Positions 50,346 through 62,405 of a stretch of DNA of 64,000 nucleotides are shown in pieces. The DNA is from Monarcha castaneiventris obscurior (taxonomy: Eukaryota > Chordata > Aves > Passeriformes > Monarchidae), in assembly GCA_026261815.1 (NCBI GenBank), contig JAMPIT010000379.1, positions 18,836,501 through 18,900,500 of the forward strand, written 5' to 3'. Below the pieces are notes generated by a model that searched no databases, had not been told where the DNA came from, and saw only the letters and a program-made list of their open reading frames with translations. Each line of letters starts with the position of its first letter. Position 1 is the stretch's first letter. Position numbers and translations under genes: made by a program.

Positions 50346-53300
50346 CCTTGGCATCCTTCTTTTCTCCTTCTGCACTCCTTGGATACTTACTCTACCCATT
50401 ATGTTTAGTATGGCATATTCATTAACAATACAGGCATGTCTTGATAAACTGGCTAAAATCCAAGGTAACAACTGTGCCTATCTGCCATTCTCATCCTCTG
50501 TAATTCCTAAAGTACTTAAAAATAATTTTCAGCACAACTTTTTGTGAGGAAGGAGTTGGGAAGGGAAAGAGACAGAAGCCTAAGATACCCACATTTCTAG
50601 AAGTTTATGAAACTAAGAATCTGAGGAAATGAAAAATGCTGTATGAAAATCCCCTGGGCTGTGGTGCAAACTCTAACCCATTATCAGGCATAGTGACTCT
50701 ACATGGGAGGAAAGGTAAAGCATAGCTGGGGGAGATTTCTGATGGGATAGTATCTTACCGGTTACCAAGGAATCCAATCTTGCAACAGCAGGTTTCATTA
50801 ATCCTTATTCTCACAGAGCTTCTTTCTTCATTTTGCTGGTTCAGTTGGCAGTAGCAGTGTGGTTTGCAGCCCTCTTGTTTCAGTTAAATACCACATAGCA
50901 GAGTACTGGTTTTGCAATGTTTTGAAAAAAATAAATTAGTAGAACTAGAGGGACTGTGACCACAATCTTTAATGCAGGAGTACCTGTTAATGCAATTATT
51001 TAGGAAATTCAGATTATATTTCACAGAGTTATTAGCAAATTCCACTCCTTCCACAGAGACTGAAGGGGAAGAAAAAAGATTTTTTTGAAGTGAATGTTAA
51101 TTCCTTAATGACTGGTTCAGTGAATAAGTACAAACTGCTGGGCACTGCGCCATTCATTGGAAGGGGAGCTCTTGGGTGATGTCAGTGGAGTTCCATATTT
51201 ATGCAGTAATGTCTCAAGATAATGCCAATACAAAACAGAATGGTATTTGATATTTAGGAGGAGACACAGACAGGAAAATTTGGAAGTGTCATAAATGTAT
51301 GTTTGATAACATTCTTTTTTGATCAGAATGTTGTTAGTAATCCCATATTGAGCATACAGAAAATGAGCATTTGAAAAGAAGTTGTCTACAAGCACATTTT
51401 TCTATGGCTTTATAGTTTGCTTCGTAGCTAAAACTAAATAAGCTTGAGATTTCCCCTGCTGTTCTCCATTTTTTATGGAATGTTTCAAGAGCAGTGTAAT
51501 TTTGCAGAAGTATATTCTGTGGAGTGCAGTTTGTATATCCAGGAAATTGCTCATGGAGTAGAACCTGGATTATTTTGCAAGTCTTACATCCCTGCATCTT
51601 CTTTCACCTCAGTCATAGTCTTCTCTGACTATTCTGGGCCTGATGCAATCATACTCACTTTTCAAAGAAGGAAACAACTCTGTGGTAGTTTTTTTTCTGT
51701 GCTAAAAATAAATGAATGTCTTCATGGGGGTGATAGCTATGGTGGGTTTGGACTGGTCCTACACTAACATGAAATCCAAGCCTGTATATTGATTGCTTTC
51801 ATGGTTAGCACTTCCAACTGACTACAAGTCAGTTGCAATAAAAAGCATGAGCAAATATAAGTGAATTCTGCTTAAAATCTTTTAGTCTCTGATTTTGGTG
51901 ACTGCTATTTAGTGAATGGGTCCGATAAGTCTGAAAACTTGCGCTGTTATAAAAACTGTCCTTCTTGTTTCCCTTCACCTTTGCAAGTTACATGCTGCAT
52001 TACTACATGGGTGATATATTTGGCGTTGCAGTGTCTGCACCTTGGGCAAAGAACAAATCGTAGACTTCTCACTTGCTTCAATATTCTTGCAGTGTTTTAA
52101 TAAGAGGGCAGTTCACAGGAAGAAATGCACATAGTCTCATTCTCATAAAAGCTTTTTCTTATTAAACAGAAGCACTGTGCTATGTAATGTGTGCCAGGCA
52201 GGCTTTTAGTCAATGCTGACCTCTTTTCCCTCCCTAGGTGTTGTTGTTAGGTTTGTGGGTTGAGGTTTTTTTCCTTTGTTGTTGGTCTTTCGGGGTTTTT
52301 GTTGCTTTCTTGGTTTGGGTTTTTTAAGCAGTTTCCTGATTTATAGTGGCTATTCATAAGAGTAAAATTAGCCTGTCAGCCATTCAGTGTTTGGCATGGG
52401 ACACCAAAGCTTGATAGCAGTGAACTTCTTTTCAAGTCAGTCAGTCTTGCAATGATACTTGATATAGTTATATTTAGACTAAATAAAATATGGTGTAGAA
52501 CCCTTTTCTTGGCTTCTCAGACACATTATATGTACACCCTCATACAGCTGACTGAATCTGTGGAGGTGAGGAATGGAATGAAGAGTGAACAGGGTTTGTA
52601 AAGTTATTCAGAGGTGAGGGTGGGGAAGGATTGGCTGTTGTCTTTTTCGTGCCTATTTTTAAAATAAGTGTTTATAAAAAATGAGGGGTTTTTTTGATTT
52701 TTTTGAATAGAAAAAGATGAACCTTTTGCTGCTGTTAATGTTTGTGATTACTTCAAGAGCTGCTTCAGTGTCCAGCAGCTGCAGTAGGAACTGATTAAAA
52801 AGATTCATGCACTCTATGCAAATGTGAAGTTTTGGCTACTTTAGTAATAACAGCTAAAGCTTCTCACTGTAGGCAGCTGTGAGTTGCTGCCTGTATGGCC
52901 ATGTCCTCTGTCTGCAGTGGGCAAAACCAGAGAAATTCTGCTTAGAAATGAAGGAAGCATAAAACTGTGGGGGTGCTGCTTTGGTTTAGTAGTTCTGCAT
53001 CATTTCTTTTCTTTGGAGTACTTCTCTGGCAGAAAGCTTCCCTGATTCCCCTATGACATGGCAACATAAAACATGAGGAAAGCATGGTCACCTAGCATTT
53101 TGCAGGAAGCCTTAGATGTGTACACATGAAACTACAGTAAAAGCAATGTGATCAGCAAAAGGAAGTGCTCCTCCCCATACTCTTTAACATTTTATAAATA
53201 AGAAAATAAAATTCTAATAGCTTGGATCTATAGCATATATTGCAGCAGGGATGCAAATCTTTTTCTTACTGAGATTGAAATAGCATCTTGTATTCCTTGT

Positions 53301-54059
53301 ATCTTTGTCAGATCTTGCATTAATGCACATCATCACATTATTCCATAATGACATAAGGAATAATTGTTTTCTAATGAAAGAAGTTCTGAGTTTAGGCCTA
53401 GCTTACAGAGCACTGCTTTCAAACCTCTGCATTATAGTTTAGCTGTTCTGCTTGCTCTGATCTGCAGTCATTGCAGAAACATGATGGTAGTGCATTTGCT
53501 TTAGGGAAACTACCACACCAAAATAAATTAATTGAGGCTGAAGAGGTCTGTATGCAATGCCAAAACTAGCAGAAAAGAAAATATACAAAACATAGCTGTC
53601 TGTGTATGAGCACAGGGTTCTGCATGCAAAAGCATTATCGATTTGTACTTTCTTACTCGTTACACTCTGCTTTTTGTAGAAAAGAACTTTGTTCCACCCC
53701 CTACCTACCTCCTACATCCCAGCTAATATTAAAAGCAGAGACAACTTTATAAAGAAATTATGTTGCTGAGGTCATTGCTTTTATAAAGTACTCACTATCA
53801 CTTTATGAAGCATGGAAAATGAAGTTGGTTAAAATACTGTTGAATACAGATGGCATAAAATACACACAGTGTTTTTGCTTGCTCCTCTGTTTCTTCTCTT
53901 AATTTCTCCAAATTTTGAGACTGGCTAACCAGTAAAAGAAGATGCCTCAATCTATCCCACAATGGGAACCTTTCAGTTCTATTCCTAATCCATAAAGTCT
54001 TCTGGTTTTCTGGTGGTCTAAGTGGTGGTTTTTGTTTTTCTTTTTTTCCTTCCATCCAG
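50346..54059 (+). other. PKIA intron 1, last part
   Basis: AT-rich intronic DNA without a recognised gene. It ends in a long pyrimidine tract (about 54031-54057) and the acceptor CCATCCAG at 54052-54059. Confidence 0.7.
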
Positions 54060-54086
54060 GTACTGCTATGTGGATATTTGTTAGCA
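54060..54086 (+). other. PKIA: PKIA 5' UTR part of the first coding exon
   Basis: The exon begins after CCATCCAG. Twenty-seven untranslated bases precede the start codon. They contain an upstream ATG at 54068 that opens an eight-codon frame overlapping the PKIA start. Confidence 0.88.
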
Positions 54087-54094
54087 ATGACTGA
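54068..54094 (+). CDS. Upstream ORF (8 codons) overlapping the PKIA start
   Basis: ATG at 54068 gives MWIFVSND and stops at TGA 54092-54094, five bases past the PKIA ATG and in a different frame. The ATG has G at -3 and T at +4, a moderate initiation context. Ribosomes that start here would miss the main start unless they leak past it or reinitiate. Its use is inferred, not shown. Confidence 0.45.
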   Translation: MWIFVSND

Positions 54095-54237
54095 TGTGGA
54101 ATCTACATATGCAGACTTCATTGCTTCAGGAAGAACAGGTAGAAGAAATGCGTTACATGACATCCTTGTGTCCTCTCCGGGTGGGAACTCTAGTGAACTA
54201 GCCTTAAAGTTGTCAGAGCTTGATATAAACAAAACAG
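54087..54237 (+). CDS. PKIA: cAMP-dependent protein kinase inhibitor alpha, coding exon 1 (residues 1-50 plus one base)
   Basis: This exon encodes the working part of PKI-alpha, a heat-stable inhibitor that binds the free catalytic subunit of PKA and shuttles it from nucleus to cytoplasm. Residues 5-25 form the pseudosubstrate segment: YADFIASGRTGRRNALHD, with Phe11 (hydrophobic anchor), Arg16, Arg19 and Arg20 (basic contacts) and Ala22 replacing the phosphorylated residue. Residues 38-47, LALKLSELDI, form the nuclear export signal, with its leucines and isoleucine kept. The start at 54087 fits the family exactly and has G at -3. The exon ends in ACAG followed by GTGAGT, splitting codon 51 in phase 1. 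Differences from the mammalian protein as I know it: Leu rather than Ile after the pseudo-phosphorylation site, and SE rather than AG inside the export signal. Confidence 0.97.
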
Positions 54238-57200
54238 GTGAGTATGTTTTGGGCTTTTATTATATTTATTTAAAACTAAAATGAGAAGAACTAGTACACA
54301 AAGCATGGTTTATGTGCCCACATTATTCCCTTGTCCCTCAGCAGCAGAATTTTTTTTTTTCTAATCAGCATGGGTTGCCTGCAATAAGAATTACAGATTT
54401 CATGAATGGGAAGGATGGTTGTTTGCAAGTACAACACATCACTGAAAAAAGAAAAGTCATTCTGCAGTGAGTGCCTAGTGGCAGGGTCCAAACCAGGATA
54501 AATTTTATGAGAAGTAGAATATAAGGAAGAAAATAACTTAAGTCTTTATTAAAACCCAAGTCTTCATAATATCCTTTAATGGAAGCTCTCTGGTTTGAAG
54601 CCTGTAGGAGAAGCCATGTGTCTGCTGAAAGGTTGTTGTGAAATTAACTTTTTTTCAACTGCCAAAGGAAAGAGGAATAGGAATGCACTGTTGTTTGTTT
54701 TACCTGGATCTTTCTTTGTGAGTAAATTTCTCCTTTCTGCTGATACTTGTCCTTCTTTTAAGGTGATAACTAGTAATGCAATCCTAAATCTTTAATGTTA
54801 CCAAAATTTTTAAATGGTTGTGCATATTCAGTTGAGAGGAAGGCGGGAGAGTGGACCTTACAAGAAATAAAAATAGTAATATGACTGAGTATTTATTTTT
54901 GTTACATGAGTAGCAGCTAATGAATAGATCTAATGGATATTAGAAAGCCCTTTTCAGATGTTAGGGAAGAGGCGATTTTGCTTATTTTAATAATAGCAGA
55001 AGAAAACAAATGCAGCAAAGAAGAAACCGCTGATAAGCAGCCGCCCTGTTTGTGCACATACTTTTCTCAGGGATAAAGACAAGAGTTCTGAGAGGCAGTC
55101 TCTTCACAGCACAGTCAGATGTGGGCAGCATGGTGTTGAGGTGGTTGTAGTGCTGTTTTGAAGGAGGGGTTCTGTTTTTGGCTTCAGGACTAATGTACAT
55201 CCTAAGTCATTCCTTCTGCAGTTGCCAGTTTGGGACCTATAGATGCTAGATGCATGGAATTCTATCTGGGCAGGACCTTTAGTTGATTTCTATTTAAAAA
55301 GAAATGCTTTATAAGTATGTGTGTAGGTGTGTCTATTTATTTTAGTGGGACAGGTGTAAAATGTTGGATAAATGGAAAGTAGGTGCCATTTGAAAGGCAT
55401 AAGGCCAATCTTCCTTCCTTCTTTAATTTTCTTCAGTCTCAGATTTACACTTTTCAAAATTGTCTTTGATCTTGTCCATTTAGAAGATAAAAGCAATCCC
55501 TATTTTTAAGTTAAACAGTGGAGTGGTTATAAGCCAGAAATGTGTTGTTTTGTGAGCTATAAAAAAATGTGACTCTGTGCCTGCAACATACGTTGATATG
55601 CATTTTGTATATGCAGTTAGCTGTGTAATGATGAGAATGGTTTAAATAAATGTTAGGCTAATTTTTTATACATAACTCAGGAGTCTCTTTAGTTCTTCTT
55701 GGTGATCCCTTTTGCAGCCTGGGTAACTTAATGCAGAAAAGTATACAGAGCTGCTCATAAAATTACCTTGGATAGTAGAAACACAGAAATTCCTGCATGC
55801 TTCTGCAGGATGTTATGCAGTTTCCATTAGATAAAATACATTTAAATTCTGTATTATTAGTATAACTAGGGGCCAAATAAAAGCCTCCAAACCAAAAATA
55901 CTGGAAAAAGCATTAGCAGTCATGTGATTATTAGTGTATTATCACGTCATGTCTTTCCAAACCAAGAGAGGCTAAAAATTATTTGCATGTCAAATCCCGG
56001 TTCAGAATATATTAGTGCTTGTAGGATGCATAAGTGCATCACACTTGACAGGATTAAGAAGAAAACACATGTTTTGGGGTTATATCTTATTTCTTTCAAG
56101 GTGCATGTCAAACAATTTATGCTAAGTACAACCTAATTATATAAATATAGACATCAAGTTTCGATTCTTTCCTTTTCTTTTATTCCTATTACAGCTGTGT
56201 GTATTTTCTTGCAAAACTGCAAGTGTGTTTGGTTTCAGCTGCGTCGAGTAATGGCAGAGTAGGATAATGCAGATGTTAAAAAAAAAGGTCCTTATAGAAC
56301 ATATGTAAATTAAACTACCCAAGCATATTTAGTACATTCACTTTGAAAAGCCTGCAGATATGTAAAAAAACAGAACAGCTTTTAACAGCACTAGGCTTAT
56401 TCAAGGACAATGTATTTTTCTGTTACTCAGTAACTGATACCTGAAGTGAGTGTTGGTTAATCCCCTCATTAATGAGCCAATGACAAATAATCAAGAGTTT
56501 ACTGCGTAATTATGTATAATAACATATAACTACTGTATGATACTCTCCCTTCAAAACAGCTGTCCCAGTTTTCTTTGTCCATAACAAGCTAACAACCTGT
56601 TATTATCTGTGGAATGGATATATTTTTCAAACCCCAAAATACAGGTTCCAAGGACTGTGTCAACACGTTTTATCTAAATTAAGTAAAAACAACACTGTGT
56701 ACATCAGATAGAAAACTGAAAGAGAAAGCATAAAACTGGAGCAAAAGAAAATTTTTAGTAGGGCAGTCTAGGCAAGGTACCGCTCATGCTCAACACTCTC
56801 AAGGTAACCACCGCAATCCAAGAGACTTGATCATCTTGCAGGTGGTTGTAGCTAAATGAAGTAGTGAGGAGAAAGTACATTGAAGAGTGAGGACAAGAAC
56901 TGACTGTAGAAATTAGTGATTGGAAAAAAATTGATTTCAGTCCATGGTAGAAATGTTTTGGGTGTAAGCAGGAGGAATAGTGATGGACACTGGAAAGTCA
57001 GTAATGTTACAGGAAGAAAAATCAGTTAAAAGCTGCACATTAGCAGGACTGGTAATTGTAGCCAGCTGACCAGCTCAGACAACTGTGTGGTGGCTTAGAG
57101 TATGGTATTACTTGGTTTTGTTTCTTTTTTTAATACTGCCTGCTGGTTTCAAAATGCTGTGTAAGAATTACAATCTTGCTCTTGAGAGTTTCTAGCCATC

Positions 57201-59099
57201 GAGTTTTAAAGGAAGAATAGCAATGTGCTTAGCAGTTTTGGGATTCTCAGAACTTAAAGGCAAATTTATTTCTGTAAATATATTTTAAAGCCTTTAGTAG
57301 GAGAGCTCTGCCAGCAGAAAGAAAAAGTTGGTACCAAGACAGTGTATTATAGATTAAATGGATTTAGATTAGTGAGTTTTTTCAGCAAGTTGAGAAGAAT
57401 CTTTCAAGAAGTGGTATTTTAGAACATTAGTGCTCTTTCCCTGAATCTCTGTGCTCTATGTTTAACACTAAGGTAATGAAATATTTAGGCTCTTTGTCCA
57501 GGAGTGATTTTTCTTTTCAGCACAAATACCTTGCAAGGGTGGTTTTGCTCTTCAGTTTTGGAAGGGGGGGGGGGGGGAGGGTCCTATTTTTTTTTAGTAA
57601 GATTTCTACCAGGAAAGTTTGGCTTGCCCACATAGTAGTAGTCAGAATAAATGGAGGGCAGAGCAGGCAAAAAAGGAACAAAACCCTGAGATTACACCCA
57701 TCGGGTCTACACTCATTGGCAATGTCAGAACAAATGTAGGAGGTTTTGTAGAAAGTGTTTGGACAACTGGGGCAAAAGGGATTTTGGTCCAATAGTAAAT
57801 AATCACATGTGGATCCGTCCTGATAGAATCCTTTCTAATTTGAGAGATGAAACTGAAGAAGAGTTTTCTGAGAAAGTGCCTTGCAAAACAATTGTGTATT
57901 TATTACTCAACCCATAATGAACAGAACAAACCTGACTGTTTATAGGTTAATCAGCTTTCCATGCATGTTTTCATCAGGTTGAATGTGGTAATTCACAGTA
58001 CCGTTTGAGGTATTTGCCTGCCTAAATACTCAGTGCATGCCCAAAACACAGCTGTCATGTCTAAGCTGTTTGCGATGTTCTTTGCAAGGCAAAGAACTTT
58101 TTTTCACTACCAGTATGCTCTTTCTTCTACACAGAAAAGAGAAGGTGTTTATGATGCTTATTTCTATAAACAGAAATAAATCTTCAGATGTACCATGTGA
58201 TCTGAAATGAGGAAACAATAAATATCTGCACTGAGAACCCTGCCTTTATTCTAAAGATCTGTAGATTAAAATTAAGAGACGTTGCTACCTCTATCTAGAC
58301 CTCCTTACAACCTAGCCATGGAATTTCCTTCTCTTAACTTATCAAGCCAGTTCAGTACAAATTACTCAGAATCCTTGCAACGTACAAGAGACAATATACA
58401 TCTTAACTTTATTCAATGTTATGTATCTATAGCTGATCAGTCCGGTGTTCAGGGACTTGTGTCTCACTTGCACTTACCTTCCTGTTGCCTGAACCTGTGA
58501 GGTCTTTAATTGTTACGTAAAATACAATACTTTGCATATAGGTACTAAAACCATTTGCCAATGCTTTTCTTAGCCTTCTTCAGACAGACTGAGTTGCCTG
58601 CTCACTGTTCCCCTGCAGGATGTGATCTGTTCCTCCGGTCCTTCTGTGGTTTGCAGTGAGACAGCTGGACTGAATGCCATGGACACGGTGCTGGAAACAG
58701 ATGCACAGAACTAAAGCAGCTTTAACAAACTATTGCTCTTATTGAAGTTGCTTCTCTTTAAAGCAAACTTTGTTCAGATTGGCGCAATGAGGATTTTTTC
58801 TCTTACACTGTTACAGCATCGTAGTGAATAATTTTTCAAAAATACCCTACTGTTTTTGTTAAATTCATTATTTTTTAGCTACTTTACTTAAAGTGATACT
58901 GTTGATTGTAGCTAGAAATTTACATCTCAAGAGACTTTCAAAAACAAAGTATAGCTATGTTAGTAGTAAAGAGTTCCATATTTCAGTTTCAATTTCTTTT
59001 TATTTTGTTTATGAAACTGATGGATGAACAATCAGGGTTCTGGTAGCAAGACCTCTTTATATTAGGGTGGATTACTCATCCTTTTTTCCTGTGTTATAG
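54238..59099 (+). other. PKIA intron 2
   Basis: A 4.86-kb intron bounded by donor GTGAGTATG and acceptor TTTTTTCCTGTGTTATAG. It is AT-rich and holds a G14 run at 57564-57577. No gene or clear mobile element was recognised. Confidence 0.9.
57564..57581 (+). repeat. Poly-G run (G14 plus GGG)
   Basis: Fourteen consecutive G, an A, then GGG. A homopolymer of this length is prone to length variation and sequencing error. Confidence 0.85.
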
Positions 59100-59179
59100 A
59101 AGGAGAAGGAGATGCACAACGAAATCCAAGTGAGCAAACCGGGGAGGCCCAAGGGGAGGCAGCAAAGCAAGAAAGCTGA
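59100..59179 (+). CDS. PKIA: cAMP-dependent protein kinase inhibitor alpha, terminal coding exon (residues 51-76)
   Basis: Joined in phase 1 to the previous exon, this adds EGEGDAQRNPSEQTGEAQ and then GEAAKQES before TGA at 59177-59179, for a total of 76 residues, the usual length for PKI-alpha. The acidic, Gln/Glu-rich, unstructured tail ending in a GEAQGEAAK.ES pattern is the alpha-isoform signature, which rules out PKI-beta and PKI-gamma. The acceptor is TGTTATAG with a good pyrimidine tract. The exon continues into the 3' UTR. Confidence 0.97.
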
Positions 59180-60816
59180 CATCCGACTTTGACCGAGTGG
59201 AGCAGCTGCTGGATGTTTTCAGGCTACAAGAGTGTGCTGGAACAAATTTGTTTCCATGAGCAAGCTGGTAGAAAAGAAAGTGCATGTGTCTTCACTGCTG
59301 GAACCCACTCAACACGATGCTAAAAATCTGGGTACAAGCTGTGACAGAAGACAGAATTTCCTCTACCTCTGTCATTAGCAATGGTTGAACATGTATTGAT
59401 TTTTTGGGATAGTGTCATCAGATGGATCCCTTCATAGTGACTACTCGATGGGAACACTTTTAGAAAGTAGAACAGGTAAATCTTGTAGCAAATGGCCTTT
59501 GAAGCGTCAGAGGATCTAATTGTGTATCTTAAGCAAAGGCTTGTGTGATCCTCAGAGTTTAAAATTCTCTGGCCAAAGTGTTTGCCCATTATAAGAACTG
59601 TAAAGAAAGCACTGTTTTTAGAACTTTGCATCTGTTTTACAGCTCTGTTATTTACAATGGTTTTTGTATTGTACAACTTAGATGCTCCACACTGCCCCTT
59701 CTCAACTGCTTATGAAGAATATTTCTGTTACTGTGAATTTTTCTACCACACGTTTTGAAAGGGCTGGTTTTTTGCATAAGGTGGTGATGTGCACATGATA
59801 GATCTAAACGTCAACCGCTCAATTGATTATGCCTAAACCTAAATGACTCAGCAACACTCGAATTTGTTACTAGATGAGCCTTCAAAACGATTTGTTAATG
59901 TGAATACTTGAGCGTGTGTTGTGTCCTTGGTACAGTTTTGCCACTCGCCTGTAGTTAGTTGCATATCAGAGACTCAAATTGAATCTTTTATGTTATTCTT
60001 CCCCATTTTTCTAATTTTGGTCCCAATTTCTTAATCTTTCTCTGAGATATTTTTTTAAAATGTTGTTCCAAGTATTTTATTGTTATGGTAGTTTTAAGAA
60101 TACATTTATAACCTTATATGGGTTAAAATTCAAACTAATTCCATGGTGCTAGAGGTTTTCCTGATTCACATTGTAAAAGACAGGCCTTGTTTACACATGG
60201 GAAAATAACTGGCATAGGTTATTGCCAATTATGTATTCTGAATGAGTTTTAGAATGCAGTATAGTCCAATGAATGGATCCTGGGCTGGATCCAGCAAGGG
60301 GTTCGATTTTTACTATTCCTTGCCTTTGCCTCAGTTGATCAGGCTGTTGAGTTTGCACAGCCAGTAGCCTGTTACTGATGCACCAGAACAGCCAAGTGCT
60401 AGAATCTGCTACAGCAGCCTTTTGGCTTGGAGTTGTAAAGGGAAGTGAGAGACTTGGCATCTAGCACCCAAAGATTAGGTTTTTTCCCATTTCATCTATT
60501 CCAAAATGACAGTCCAAACTGGACCTTCATCAAAATACCAGGATAGCTTGTCCATCCAGGACATCACTTAAAATATCTACAAATTAATAACCAGTTCTGC
60601 AGTAGCTATTGCTGATTGATACTTTTTCCCCCCTCATCATGCCCCGATAGACAAGGCCATACAGGAGGCTGAATGCTGCAAAATGGGGCAGCCACACCTC
60701 TGTGTGACTAAGGTGAGTGAAGAGAGTGACTGATAGTAAACCATGGCAATCACACAAGCACCAATCACAAGGTCAGAAGATTTGTTTTCTTTTATTAATA
60801 GGAGGTGATGTCACTT

Positions 60817-60846
60817 TATATATAGTATATATATATTATATATATT
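60817..60846 (+). repeat. (TA)n-type self-complementary stretch in the 3' UTR
   Basis: ATATATAGTATATATATATT and similar A/T sequence, able to form an AU hairpin in the mRNA. Confidence 0.8.
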
Positions 60847-61081
60847 TTTGTGTTGTTGGTTTCAAATGTTATGCACTTTTTAATGTTTGTAAACTTTTAC
60901 TAATGAATAGTGTGATTGCTTCCTGAATATATTAATCATCAGTTAACAAAACATCTTTGTGGCCACAGCTGTTTGTTTCTACCATATGTATCATAGTACT
61001 TGTCACCTGAAAATCTTTTGTGAGATATATGGAGGAAAAAAACCACTTCTGATCAGTATTATGAGATCATTTATTAGTGTT

Positions 61082-61087
61082 AATAAA
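61082..61087 (+). promoter_or_regulatory. Poly(A) signal, AATAAA, best-looking candidate
   Basis: AATAAA is followed after about 15 bases by a GU-rich stretch (GTATGCTTGTGGCTCATGCG at 61101-61120), as expected for a cleavage site near 61095-61105. Confidence 0.6.
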
Positions 61088-61619
61088 AAACAAGCCAGCT
61101 GTATGCTTGTGGCTCATGCGTGTAATATTAACTCTCACCTTTTAGTGTTTGGAAGCTGAATGCCTTCTTGTCTTACTAGCTGTCAAATGCCCTGTCTTCT
61201 TGGTAAGAGAAGTAATCCATTTGCTTTGAAAATACTGTTATCCTTAAACAATTTTCATTCATTTGTTTCACTTGGTGTTCCTTTCAAACTTAACACTTTA
61301 TTATTGACCTTTTTTTTAAAATATTTCTCCCCCTTTTGCTCTTGTATCAAGTCTTCAAGCTGAACTGGTTGCCCCTTTGTCATGGACTAGTTACTCTCAA
61401 TCTAGCACAAATGCCAGAAGGAAATAGGATTTTAGAGGTTTTTTATAGTGTTACTTTATTGATGATCTATGAAAGAAACATCATCAGTAAAATGTTGCAG
61501 AAAAAGGCAGTAGTGAAATAAGTATTTACAGTATATTAAAGTGATGGTTTTCCTTATTTTTTCTTCAGTGCTTTTCTTTATTTCAGTATACTTTCCTTCT
61601 TAACTCTTTTGTGTTGTTA

Positions 61620-61625
61620 AATAAA
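61620..61625 (+). promoter_or_regulatory. Poly(A) signal, AATAAA, candidate
   Basis: AATAAA with a strongly T-rich downstream region (61635-61690), compatible with a second, more distal 3' end. Confidence 0.5.
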
Positions 61626-62378
61626 ATTAATTTCAGCCTTTCCTCTCTATTTTGTACCTGTTTCTTCTATTTCTCCTCTTTTTTTTCTCTTATTTTTAAA
61701 CAAATTATGGAGGCTTTTGCTGGTTTTTCAAGCACATCTCTTTGTGATGGAAATAGCATTGTTGATTTTAGTGGAGTAAAAGGCTATTTATGTTCTTCTT
61801 CCCCCAAAAGTGTATGAGTGCTTGCTTTATCACTTGAACTGTGCTTGCTGTCTTAATTTTGGATATTTCTGTAGCATCTATAAGCAGGCCTCACTTAATG
61901 TAAACATGTGCCTAATCACAGCACTGTATCTTGAGTATTATTGTTACCAAAGCAATTACAGAAGAGCTACTTCAAATATATTCACACCTTTACTGCTGTG
62001 TAATTGTGTCGTATAACAGGGACACTGATGGTAGAACCAGACTTCGATTGGTTTATTTTTGCTTTTGTTAACTATCTTTTTCAGTTTACCTGATGCTCTG
62101 GCTTCTGTTCCAGTATCTTCTTTATATTTTATTGTGTTCATGATAGTTAAATGTCTGTTTAATCCATTATTATCTTGAAAAGATCTTGCCAGAAAGCTAC
62201 ATAAACACAACCAAGTCAGGTCTGGAATATCAGCATAATAGAATATTCCTAATTTTTAAAAGGTTTGGCTTTGGTGGGGGTTTCTTTTGCTGTCTCTTTA
62301 GATGGATGTTTTCAGTGCTCTTGTCACTCTGAAGGACCATCTCTTAAAAAGTCTCTGTATTCGTGTTCTTGTTTCCAT

Positions 62379-62384
62379 AATAAA
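62379..62384 (+). promoter_or_regulatory. Poly(A) signal, AATAAA, distal candidate
   Basis: AATAAA in CATAATAAAGTC. The downstream sequence is less GU-rich than at the two proximal sites. It would give a 3' UTR of about 3.2 kb. Confidence 0.45.
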
Positions 62385-62405
62385 GTCTATGACTACGTCC
62401 ACAAG

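Larger units (their letters stand above)
17870..62405 (+). other. PKIA: PKIA transcription unit (approximate span)
   Basis: The gene is inferred from the CpG-island first exon, two coding exons with consensus splice sites, and a 3' UTR with several poly(A) signals. Exons seen: non-coding exon ending at 18080, coding exon 54060-54237, terminal exon from 59100. Introns are about 36 kb and 4.9 kb. Extra non-coding exons inside the first intron are possible and cannot be excluded by eye. The transcription start and the 3' end are approximate. Confidence 0.8.
59180..62405 (+). other. PKIA: PKIA 3' UTR (end uncertain)
   Basis: This AT-rich sequence continues from the stop codon without any splice evidence. 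It contains three canonical AATAAA signals (61082, 61620, 62379), so alternative 3' ends are likely. An AT palindromic stretch lies at 60817-60846. Open frames within it are under 120 codons and have no recognised domains. Transcript ends cannot be fixed from sequence alone. Confidence 0.65.

Noticed and set aside
53798..54232. 144-codon minus-strand frame overlapping the PKIA coding exon
   Set aside because: It is antisense to a conserved coding exon, spans the splice acceptor, and shows no recognisable domain. It is a shadow frame.
60295..60320. GGTTCGATTT, like a tRNA internal promoter B box
   Set aside because: No matching A box, acceptor stem or anticodon arm at the right spacing, and it lies within the PKIA 3' UTR.
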